Source: Lepiota brunneoincarnata
Lineage: Eukaryota > Basidiomycota > Agaricomycetes > Agaricales > Agaricaceae
Direction of reading: 5' to 3'
Assembly: GCA_023014365.1 (NCBI GenBank)
Contig: JAEBUN010000068.1
Coordinates: 1 to 64,000 of the forward strand
Length of the DNA: 64,000 nucleotides
Shown: positions 20,471-30,064 of the stretch, piece after piece
Numbering within the stretch: position 1 is the stretch's first letter
How the letters are laid out: each line of letters begins with the position of its first letter
The notes under the pieces: model-generated
Told to the model about the DNA's origin: nothing
Seen by the model: the letters and a program-made list of their open reading frames with translations, nothing else
Databases searched by the model: none
Program-made: the position numbers and the translations under genes

Positions 20471-22040
20471 TTGCAGTACGCCATGCTTGCGCCGGGCCAT
20501 CCTGTTTGTGCCCTCCTTGGTTGGGGCTACAATGGAAATCTCCAGTCTCACATCCGGTCTATAGCCAGGCTCCCTCCCCGTGAGTTGATCAAGGTGAAGG
20601 GGCCTGTCGTCAATGCTAATCAGTGTCTTGCCACCCTCACCGGGCCTTTCAATGCCATTGCGCCGGAAGCCTGGCTGGGGCGTCGTCTCTTGGATGTGTA
20701 CCCAGGTCGGGTCCACTTCCATTCGTACGACTGGGGGGCGGAGGACACCCTTGCGGCCCATGTCGCAGCTCTTGACTGGGTTCTCGCCCGGGTGCAGGCT
20801 GATCTGGTGGTTCTGGTGGCAGCGACAGACGCGAGTCTGCTGCCCGGCTGGGTCTGCCAGGCGGTTTTGGCCGCCCAAATTTTCCAGGGGCTGGACTGCA
20901 CTCACGTGGTCCAGCTTCCAGGGGGGAAGGTCACAGCTCCCGAGGCTAAGCTTTTCGCTGTCCGGCTGGCGGTGTCCAAGGCAGTTACTGTCGAGGGTAC
21001 CGCTGGCCTTGTCCTGTTCACCGACTTGATGGCTTTGGCCAGGCAGGCGGTGGACCCGTCAGTGCACTCCGCCCAGGGTCATTCCTTGGTGGTCTGCCAC
21101 CTTCTCACCGAGTGGTTTGCTGGGGGTCCAGCCTGCTCGGTTCACTTCTGGGAGGTCCCTTTGCATGCAACGTGGCCTTTCTATACTCAGGTACATGACT
21201 TCGTGCAGTCGTTGCCTCCTGTTGGGGTAGGGGTGCGTCCCCGGGCCTCGCTTGACTACCTCCATAAGGAGGAAGTACATTTGTGTCAGGACTGCTGGAT
21301 CGATTTGTTCCAGGATCCTGACCATCATGGGCATGGTTTCCTCCAGCTCACCAGGGACGACGACCGTCCCCTGCAGCCCACGTACCTCCACAGTGGGGTC
21401 TGGATCCCACACGCTCACTCGGTGTCAGTGATGGCCCAGATGATGTGTGCTATTCTTAACCATGCGCCGATAAGGAGCTATCAGAGGCATTTTTTCCCAC
21501 AGGAAGATTATTCCTGTCGCTGTGGGTTTTGGGAGGAGACCTGTGAGCATGTGTTCCAGAGTTGCCCCAGGCACTCCATGGTGGGGGTCCTGGCTACGGT
21601 CGAGGCTCTCATTGCTTTCCTTGAGGCATCCCCAACCGCATTTGCATTCGCTGAGAGGGCTGGGCCCCCCCGGGGGGTATCAGCTAGTAGCTCTGCCTGG
21701 CACCCGGTTGGGTCTGGGCCGGGGCGTTGGTTATTCCCCCGCTATCTTTGGACGGCATGTAGGGATTTATGTGGGAACTGACCCCTAACCCCCATAAGGG
21801 GGGGGACCTCGCCTCGGTTTGGTTTCCATGCTGTGCGCTGGGCGGCAGCTGTCTTCCCGCCTCCGTTCGCTCGGGGTGGCTTTGTCCTGGGTATGGGGAA
21901 ATGCATGCCCGCATCCGCGGTCATGCGTTGTGTGTACAGATACCCTGTAGCTTATGGCTCGGGTTGTACCGTAGTTAGTAGCTGCATGCGGCCTCCCTAC
22001 GTGGCCTGCGTTATAAATTGGAGATTTAAAAAAAAAAAAA
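20471..22040 (+). mobile_element. LINE-B, 5'-truncated insertion in copia RT
   Basis: It is flanked by a 14-bp duplication, GGCTACCATGAGGG (20457-20470 and 22041-22054), and ends in an A-tract after AAATTGGAGATTT. An open frame of 436 codons (20471-21781) covers the region after RT, the RNase H domain (AKLFAVRLAVSKAV, LVLFTDLM) and the terminal motif CRCGFWEETCEHVFQSC. Its lack of stops suggests a younger insertion than its neighbours. Confidence 0.9.
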
Positions 22041-22498
22041 GGCTACCATGAGGGAGGTCCTAACCATGTTTGCAAGCTCACCAAGTCCCTCTATGGCCTT
22101 AAACAAGCTGCTAGACAGTGGAACAAGAAGCTACATGACATCTTTAGCTCTCTGGACTACACCAAGCTCAAGTCAGACAACTCTGTGTATGTTTACAGCA
22201 AGGGCAACATCCGTGTTATTGTTCCCATCTTCATTGACGACATCACACTTGTGTCCAAGAACAATCAAGCCATGGACAGAACAGTAGCTGAGCTGTCGAA
22301 ACACTTCAAACTCTGTGATCTTGGTCTCACCTCCTTTCTTCTCAACATCCAGATCGCTCAGGACATCCCCAACCGCACCATCTCCCTTTCCCAATCACAC
22401 TATATTGATTTTATGCTCAAACAGTTTGGTATGGATGACTGCAATCTTGTGAAGACTCCTATGAGTCCAGGAATTGACTTAGCCAATATTACAATCTC
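22041..22498 (+). pseudogene. pol: Ty1/copia RT, third fragment
   Basis: After the duplicated target the copia RT continues: KSLYGLKQAARQWNKKL, the catalytic FIDD (about 22231), and LKQFGMDDCNLVKTPM. It is cut at 22498 by a poly(T) that belongs to a minus-strand SINE. The copia RNase H and 3' LTR are not found in the window. Confidence 0.85.
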
Positions 22499-23480
22499 TT
22501 TTTTTTTTTTTTTTTTTTTGATCAACAATTTACGAGGTATAGGGCCCTCCCATGAGGGAGGACCCTATTGCTATGCACTCTTGCAAGGCAAGCACTGGAT
22601 GCACCAGACCCTGGAATCAACTTAGACTCTAACCTGGCTTAGTCAGTCAGGAGAACCGACAGAGGATTTAGTGCACTTGAGCCAGATCGTGGGAGACTAT
22701 CCTGGCCCGCTACGGCTCACGCTTTGCCAGGGAGTTAGTATAGAGCCCTGGTTACTGGGCTTCCCATTCCCAGGCAGGTGGTTCGCTGAAGCCAACCAGC
22801 ACAGATCCCCTTGTGCCGCCCACTTTGGATGGAACACCCATGGGGGATCTAACTCTAGGGCATGCCCAGATGCGGACTCACCCAGAGCTCCAAGGTCCGG
22901 GCGGCGGACCTCCCCAATCAGCAACCCCTATGGGAGAAGCCATGGGTAACCTCAAAGCCCCAGTGCCCCACCCTTTGCCACCCAACCAGATACCTACTAC
23001 CATGGACTAACAACCGGTACTTACTTGGCTTAAGCCGGCAGCACCCGGACCAAGTGTTCCCATGTGGGGGGTTACCTGGCCCCTTATCAGGACGTTCGAT
23101 CTGTTTTTGTTAGAATTCCCCTACTTACCGTGCCCTGTACTTTTGCTCCCTTATTGGGCACAGCCGATCTGGTCTGATCAAGATCAATCCAGATCCGCCA
23201 CTTTGGGCTCCAACAATCTCTCCCCCAGATTTATCCCAGATCGGCGATTGCCAGTCACCAAATCGAGAACTGAGATCAAAGAGACTACTGAATTTCCTTG
23301 GAGATAGTTTACCCACCCGAAGAACCGAGCACACGGTAGTATCTGATGACAACCGTGCGACCTTTCCCCACTTCACAGGTATGGAGGATGAGAGGGAATC
23401 GAACCCCCAACCTTTCTAGCAGCTGTGCACAGCCACCTCTCCCCATCTTTAGTGATCAAAACCACTGGGCTAGAGGGGCC
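22499..23480 (-). mobile_element. tRNA-headed SINE, copy S1 (joined to LINE-A)
   Basis: On the minus strand it starts GGGGCCCCTCTAGCCCAGTGG and ends in poly(A) (22499-22519). Pol III box A TAGCCCAGTGG is at 23472-23462 and box B GGTTCGATTCC at 23405-23395. Near the 3' end is a 10-bp hairpin (22542-22565), then TAAATTGTTGAT. Copy S2 at 61124-62206 has about 100 bp more in the body. There is no target duplication: one side is copia and the other, beyond the SINE 5' end, is LINE-A 3' UTR. A template-switched LINE-A/SINE chimera fits better than two insertions. Confidence 0.75.
23395..23472 (-). promoter_or_regulatory. Internal Pol III promoter (box B and box A) of SINE S1
   Basis: Box A TAGCCCAGTGG and box B GGTTCGATTCC fit the consensus TRGYNNARNGG and GGTTCGANNCC. 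The distance resembles a class II tRNA with a long variable arm. Confidence 0.65.
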
Positions 23481-23985
23481 CCAGGGCGTTAGGAGTCAAT
23501 TCTCCATAAACTGCTACACCCTGCCCAAAGGGTGGGGGGCGAATAACCACCGGCTCTTCGAGGCTGAAGCCCATGAGGGGGGAATAACCTGAAGGCCCTC
23601 CCCAGTTATCCCACCCCTTGGAGCTGGGATAGGAACGCAAACGCAGAAGGATTATGTTCCAGAAAGCCCAGAAGGGTGTTGAGGTTGTGGGGTAGGCTGC
23701 CACACCGCATATACTCTGGACAGGAGGTGAGAATGTGAGTGCAGGTTTCAAGCTGCAACCCACAAGGACAGGAGTGGTCCTCCTGGGGGTGGAATCTTGC
23801 ATGGTACTCCCCTATAGGGGCATGACCGAGTATTGTGCAGACTGCCCATGCTGTGCCAGCAACAGACATCCGAGGACCGATTTCTTGGAGCTAGGTACTG
23901 CCAGAGAGGTACGAGGGTTAGAGAGGCTTCCCGAAGGAGTCCAGTAGGGGGAGGAAATTCCTCCCCTGATACAAGGGTAAGCGAT
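23481..23985 (-). mobile_element. LINE-A copy A7, 3' portion
   Basis: Minus-strand LINE-A from RNase H through the terminal zinc motif (CPCGLQLETCTHILTSC) into the 3' UTR, where it joins the SINE 5' end at GGGG/CCCT. It is interrupted by chimera 2 and continues at 26347-27500. About 100 bp of LINE-A is missing between the two halves, so the interruption deleted target DNA. Confidence 0.75.
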
Positions 23986-26346
23986 GCTTCTTTCCCTCTT
24001 ACCACCATTATCTCCACTTTACATTATTTTCTACTCTTAATCTACAGGCAGCCGTCCCTTTCTTAGTGGGCTGTCTACACTATTCCTACCCTCTTCACCC
24101 TTCTGAAGCATCCCAGGGCTGTTTGGTGCTGCTGGGGAATCGGGTGGGCCCTTGGCAAAGGTGCTTAATGGCTGGGTATGCTGGCCACCTGATGAGCTGG
24201 CGGTTCTGGACAGTCTCTGCCAGGGTCAGTGGATCCCTGGCTGGTCAAAATGGGTTAGGAGTCCCCCTGGGCACGTCCTGGGTGGGTTTGCAGTAGGACA
24301 ACCGCGCTCCTCACCAAGCTCTTGTGAAACCTGTAGCGAGTGCACTTCCCCCAAATACCCCCTCGTGAGTAGGGAGTCTCCCGCTTGAAAATGAGGGCAC
24401 GCCCGCAAGGGACCGAGAGGATTGGGGATGGTAAGAGGGGGCATTGAGGTGAGAACAAGCCAACCAAGAGGACAGGCTACCCCCCTCCTGCATTCCAAGC
24501 AAGTAAAGCTCAGCTGGATGCAGGACGTTAGTAGGGATCACCCAAACTCCAGGGCAGCTCTCATGCTGTGACTTCCATCCTGGTAGTGGCCCCTGCAAGA
24601 TGGTAAGCCCAGACAGTTATACGGGGATCTGTGCTTATCATAGATCTAGGCAACTGGATCTTGATCACGAACCGGCTGCTGGGTAATGGGAAGGTAGTCC
24701 AGGGGTCAAGCCCTGGGTAGCCACTGGGCTGTAGCGGTTTGTTCAGAGAATGGCGAACCGGCTCAAGAGGTCAAGATCTGCCATCAATCAATCCTGGGTA
24801 AGATCTGGGTTTATTGGTTTAAGTTGTTACCATGTCAGTAGTTCTAGCGTGAGTCTGTGGGGTGAGTGGTGGAGTTTAGCCCACCTTGTACACCCTTTAG
24901 GAAGGCTTCATGCCAACCCACTACCCTGGGGATTACCTAGTTGGGAGGGCAACGGGTTTGGGGCGTTCTGCAATTTTGCGCCGCCTCATGTAAGTCCAGC
25001 CCGTTGGCTTTAGTGCCGCACCAATTAGGGAGGCTGTTAGTGTGCCGACCCATGCCCCTGGGCACACCACCTATAGGGGAGGCCCCTGCCTGTGTCTATG
25101 GCGAGTAAAGGTTAGTCTGACATGGGAGTAATGGGTGCTGTAGCACTCATCTCATGCCAAGCAGACCATGTTGGGGCTATGCAGAGTTTGCCTGCAAGGG
25201 ACTCCTTGGATTGTGCTGAAACTGATCACATCCTTATATACACAGGCTCTGCCTGCAGAGCTGTTGATCCCTCTGTGCACACCGGCCGGGCTCATTCCCT
25301 GGAGGTGTGCCGGTCTCTGGATTGCTGGTTGTCTGCCAAGGCCCAGCGAACTGTCACTTTCTGGCAGGTGCCTTTGGGCTCTGTTGCAGAGCTTCATTCC
25401 AACGCTGTTGCGATGGCAAAGGAACTCCATGTCTCGCTGGGCGTTCGCCCAGCGACTACAATTGACTCCCTCTGTGCTGAGGTCACGAGGGGGTGCATTG
25501 ATGAGTGGGTGAATATGTTTCACTTGCCCTTGTATCGGGGTAGGAACTTCCTCCCCCTGCTGGACTCCTTCGGGAGGCCTCTTCAACCCTCGTACCTCTC
25601 TGGCAGTACTTGGCTCCGAGAAATTGGTCCTCAGATGTCTGTTGCTGGCACGGTGTGGGCAGTCTGCACTATACTCAGTCATGCCCCTATAGGGGAGTAC
25701 CACACTAGATTCCACCCCCAGGAGGGTCACTCCTGTCCCTGTGGGTTGCGGCTTGAAACCCGCACCCACATCCTCACCTCCTGTCTGGAGTATACACGAC
25801 GTGGTGGCTTACCCCACAACCTCAACGCCCTTCTGGGCTTTCTGGAATGCAATCCCTCCACTTTTGTGTTCCTATCCCGGCCCCAAGGGGTGGGATAACT
25901 GGGGCGGGCCTTCAGGTTATTCCCCCCTCGCAGGCTTCGGTCTCGAGGAGCTGACAGTTATTTGCCCCCCATCCTTGGGCAGGGTGTAGCAATTTATGGA
26001 GAATTGACTCCTAACACTCCTAGGGGTGGAGACCTGAAGCTCTTAGAGCTTTAGTCTGAGAGGTGTAGGGATTTACGGAGAATTGACTCCTAGTACCCTT
26101 AGGGGCAGGGACCTGATGGCCCTATCCACCCCTCATCTGTCGCGCCCCGGTTTCTGTCAGGGTAACAAACTCTTCACCCACACGCACTTCTTTATGGAGT
26201 GTAGCCTTTTGAGTCAGCGGGACTCTCTTCCCTACCTTCATTGGTAGTTATACCATGTATTAGTTGCCTTGTACATAGCTAGTGCACATAGACTGCATTC
26301 GAGCACCGCATTATAAATTGTTGATTTCAAAAAAAAAAAAAAAAAA
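23986..26346 (+). mobile_element. Leader/LINE-A chimera 2
   Basis: 23986-25210 is a second copy of the leader module, starting GCTTCTTTCCC. It is fused at the shared hexamer CTTGGA to LINE-A RNase H (TTGTGCTGAAACTG...). The LINE-A part is open from 25122 to 25898 in a frame that includes the fused leader. RNase H and the terminal motif CPCGLRLETRTHILTSC are present, then 3' UTR and A-tract (26329-26346). No target duplication is visible. Confidence 0.75.
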
Positions 26347-27500
26347 GAGCACCCAACGATACATGGAGCTCTTTTGCCATCGCAACAGTGTTGGAGTGAA
26401 GTTCTGCAACAGAACCCGAAGGCACCTGCCAGAAAGTAACAGTCTGCTGGGCCTTGGCAGACAACCAGTAATCCAGAGACCGGCACACCTCCAGGGAATA
26501 AACCTGGCCAGTGTGCACAGAGGGATCAACAGCTCTGTGGGCAGAGCCTATGTATATAAGGATGTGATCAGTTTCAGCACGATCCAAGACCATGCCTACT
26601 CCCAATTGAATGGAGTGGAGCTCTGCGTCAGCGAGCAGAACCCTCCCATGGCCTGCCTGGCCTGCCTAACTGTTAGGGGAAGTAAGAGCACCGGAACCAA
26701 GTTGATATTTGGGTGGCGAATACAATCGACACCCACACTACTTATATACATAGAGGCCTGCGCACAGACTGGGTAGCCAAACACTACGTAGCTACTAGAA
26801 CATAATGTACGCAAACAATATACAAACAACATCAGTCGCACGTGGGTTAGACTCGGGGATGGGGGTGGCCGAAGGCCGAGGCTGGGCTTAGGCATTGGGC
26901 ATCGGCTAGAGAGGCCGAGCACGGATACCCAACCACAGACCCCTAGACGTACCTTGCGTAAGGGGGTATAGTCCCCTTACACTAACCAGGTGCCTGCCTG
27001 CAAACATGCAAGCCACCAAAACAGCCTGCAGCTTCCCATGGGCACCAGCTGCTATGCAAGCAGACGATGGGTCAGCCTGCGCTCTCCAGATGGAGGTGTG
27101 CAGCCTGTCAAGATGCTGTTGCTTTGAATCCCCCTCTGGATTAACGGTGTAGAGCATGAATTTGATCTGCTCTGAGAAGCAGTCCAAAAGTTGGAGACCT
27201 GGCCTGTTCTTGTCTGCAAATGGGCTGAACGGCTCAGTAAGCTGCGGAAGTACTTCCTGTACCTCCATGAGAGCACTCTTCACCCTGGACCGAAGCGCCG
27301 GGGTGAGAGACAAAATAGAATGAGGGTGCACCGGGAGCTCCCTCTAAACTTGTGGCCCAGCAAGGGCTGAAGTGGATGATTTGCCACAAGTGTGGTGACC
27401 TGGAATATTGTTCAGGAAGCCAACTTCTTGAGATGCAGCTGGAAGGGCAGAAGGCCTGCAAGGGCCTCTGCCCCCCCAGAGAGGGATGTGTAGAATGCAC
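26347..27500 (-). mobile_element. LINE-A copy A7, 5' portion
   Basis: Minus-strand LINE-A covering the RT C-terminal part to mid RNase H (PALRSRVKSALMEVQEVLPQ, VLDRAETDHILIYIGSA). It is interrupted by a solo LTR at 26671-26981. It begins abruptly at 27500 where a plus-strand LINE-A 5' end starts, giving a head-to-head join. Confidence 0.75.
26671..26981. repeat. Solo LTR of a different family
   Basis: 311 bp beginning TGTTAGGGGA and ending TCCCCTTACA. It is flanked by a perfect 5-bp duplication, CTAAC (26666-26670 and 26982-26986), inside LINE-A. It contains a TATATA run. It does not resemble the chromovirus LTR. The orientation is unclear because the ends are inverted repeats. Confidence 0.85.
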
Positions 27501-27742
27501 TGATGATCATCGCTTCTTGATCTGGTACTTCCACCAGCAACATGCACAGCCACACCCACCTTGATGCTAAACCTCTTGTCCTGCACACCCCTGCTATTAG
27601 ATCCCCCTAGTGGTACCAGCATCCTCACATGTCTTCCTCCGCCTTGCAACAGACAGTGCAAGGAGGGGCGGATCACCTGCAAGCAATAGTGGAGTCATTT
27701 GAGCTCACCACAGAGTACTTGGTAAAGCACACCGAGCATCCC
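27501..27742 (+). mobile_element. LINE-A 5' end fragment (5' UTR and start of ORF1)
   Basis: It begins CGCTTCTTGATCTGG, as does LINE-A copy A6 at about 56783, suggesting a real 5' end. ORF1 starts at ATG 27629 (MSSSALQQTVQGGADH). About 360 bp present in A6 are missing between two GATC sites, leaving LQAIVESFELTTEYLVKHTE. It is cut by the 5' end of a LINE-B. Confidence 0.6.
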
Positions 27743-27935
27743 TTCTTGGACTTCAACCGCCATCAACTCACTTGCACAGCCACCACCTACCCCTACCATC
27801 GTCCTCTGCAACGAGCTCTGCTTGCTTGATCTATGATCTTAAAGTCCTACGCACATGCCTCCAAGGTCTACTCACTCCACTCAGGGGGTGGGAGCTTCTC
27901 CGCCACCAGATCCCTCGTCACCAGACCCTCTCACC

Positions 27936-29993
27936 ATGGCTCTTTCTCACACTCAGGATGCCCCCCCCAGCTCCTCTCAACCCGGCTACAGCTCTGCATC
28001 GCAGGCTACTGCCCCTGCTCTGGCTGCCAAGGCCCCCAAGAGATCTCGTGAGTCCGTCATCTACCCGGATGATGCCCCAGTGACCCCTCATCCCAAGCAC
28101 ACCCACACACCCAAGCCGTCCACCTCCTTCAGGTAGGACCTCAACCTCAAATTGGTCTCCAGTTCTGCCAGGATGGCTGTCGACACCCCTGGCCCCAAGC
28201 CATCCCCCGGCCCCACCTTTGCTGCAGATGAGGAGGAGAACCCCAACTTCATCCCCACCTTTCTCGCCCTTTCCCACAGTCTTGCAGATGTAGAGGGTGA
28301 GACTGGGATCGTGGCAGACACACTTGACACAGTCACCCTTTGGCTGGAGAGAGCCAAGAGGGTGCGTCTTTCTGAGGGCAGCAGCGTGGAGGTCACCCAC
28401 TCCCTGGCCAGGCTCTTCCACAAGGTGGAGGAGCATGACTGGGATGATATCCCCTTTACAGAGGGTGAGCGCACCCATAGGCTCCACAAGTGGGCCTCTG
28501 AGGTGTATGGTCTGTCCAGGCTGGGCACCCCCACCCCTGCGCAAGGGAGGGGCAAATGGCTGGACTCTGCTGTGACTGCTGCTCCTGTTGGGGTGGCAGG
28601 CAGTATGCACGCCCCCTCTCCTAGGGCCTCTGTGGCTCCTATAGAGGTGGATGGCACTTCACGGGCTGGTGGCTCTTGCCACCCCCCTGTGGAGGGTAAC
28701 CCCCCCCTGCTTCCCCCCCCCCCCCCCCCCCCGGCAGAGGATCTGGGGCATTTTCCTGTGGGGTACGCACATCCTGCACCTACCCAGCAATTGTTCAGGA
28801 ACCTGGCCCGTATGGGGTTGGGCAATCCTGTCCCAGTGGCTCGCAACCCCAGTGCAGGGCAGCGGCCATCTCGCATCAGGGCGGTGCATGCTGCCCTCGT
28901 TCCTCCGCTGTTGGTAGTGGACAGGGCTCAGCTGGCTGCTAGGCCGCCCCCCAGTCCCCCCCCTCTGTGTGTCAACTTGGCTACCAAGCCTCATTCCCCA
29001 TCCTGCACCTATGCAGCTGCGGCTGTCTCTTCGCCGTCGGGTCTCATCGACCTGGTGCATGCTATTCCAGGGCTACCTTCTCATAAGGTGGTCTCGTTTC
29101 ATTGGCAGGCGGCAGCCACCCAGCAGCCACCCAAGGCTCCTAAGCCTAGGATGACTATGTCTGGGCTTTTGCACAAGCAGGTCATGCTCACCCTTGTGAG
29201 GGGCAGTCTCCCAGTTAACCTGGGCCCTGTCATCTGCACAGAGATTCATCGAGTGGCTGCCACTGCTCTAGCTTCTGCAGGCTTGCTCATTTGTATTGAG
29301 TGGGTCCAGCAGATGGATGCGCATGTAGCCTGCTACACCACCACTGTGCCCAGCAAACTGGACATTGGCACTATCAGGAATGCGGTCTGCGCAAACTGGC
29401 CTCAGGCTGTTATGGACATGAACCTTCCTCAGTCAAAGAGTTACCTTAAGCTCCTCGACATGCCTATGTTCCGGGGCAGTCAGCCTTGGCTCACTCCCAA
29501 CAGGGTTGTCAAGGCCATGCAGTGCTCTGTGCGGTCTGAGTATTTCATGCTGGCCACCAGGCTGCACATTGTCAAGAACTTGAGGGCCACTAATACGGCC
29601 ACCATGTTTTTTGAAATCTGGAACTCTCAACAGAGCTCCAATGCGAAGACTGTCTCTCGGTGAGTAATCACTATTGATGGCACTCCGTGCAGGATTATTC
29701 CCATGAAGGCCAATCCCAGTGTTCCCCTCTGCCAGTGCTGCTGGAAGTGGGGGCACCCCTCTCTAGCCTGCCAATGCGAGGCTATCCGCTGCTCGCACTG
29801 CGGTGGTCCATATTCCCTGACTAACCATTGGGCATTTGCCTCATGCTGCAAGGGCCAGCCCAACCATAGGCTGCCTATTGCCCCTACCCCTGCTGACTGC
29901 CCCTGCCCCCACACCCCTGTGTGTGTGAACTGCAGTGGTGCTCACGCTGCGTTAGCTTCGGCCTGCCCATTCTGGGCTCACTGCTTTGATTAG
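27936..29993 (+). pseudogene. LINE-B ORF1 (Gag-like RNA-binding protein), copy B4
   Basis: ATG 27936 (MALSHTQDAPPSSSQ) starts a frame with TAG at 28134-28136 where copy B2 has CAG. It is then open from 28152 to 29663, with TGA at 29661-29663 where B2 has TGG. After a Pro-rich region come the conserved core (KPRMTMSGLLHKQVMLTLV...) and three Cys/His knuckles: CQCCWKWGHPSLAC, CSHCGGPYSLTNHWAFASC and CVNCSGAHAALASAC. ORF1 proteins of Tad-type LINEs bind the element RNA. ORF1 originally ended at TGA 30066-30068, overlapping the ORF2 ATG. Confidence 0.8.
28713..28732 (+). repeat. Poly-C tract in LINE-B ORF1
   Basis: A run of 20 C encodes polyproline. The matching stretch of copy B2 is short, so the tract has expanded here. 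Confidence 0.9.
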
Positions 29994-30064
29994 GAGTGGA
30001 TTGAGCACCAGTATGATTCTCCAGTAAGGGTTCGTTCCCCACTGCATCAGCCTCACTTACCCCA

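Noticed and set aside
23395..23480. A tRNA gene (boxes A and B)
   Set aside because: The acceptor ends do not pair well, and the same sequence heads a 1-kb repeat with poly(A) and, in S2, a target duplication. It is a SINE head, not a functional tRNA.
28152..29663. 503-codon frame as a host gene
   Set aside because: It is LINE-B ORF1: same core and knuckles as copy B2, followed by ORF2.
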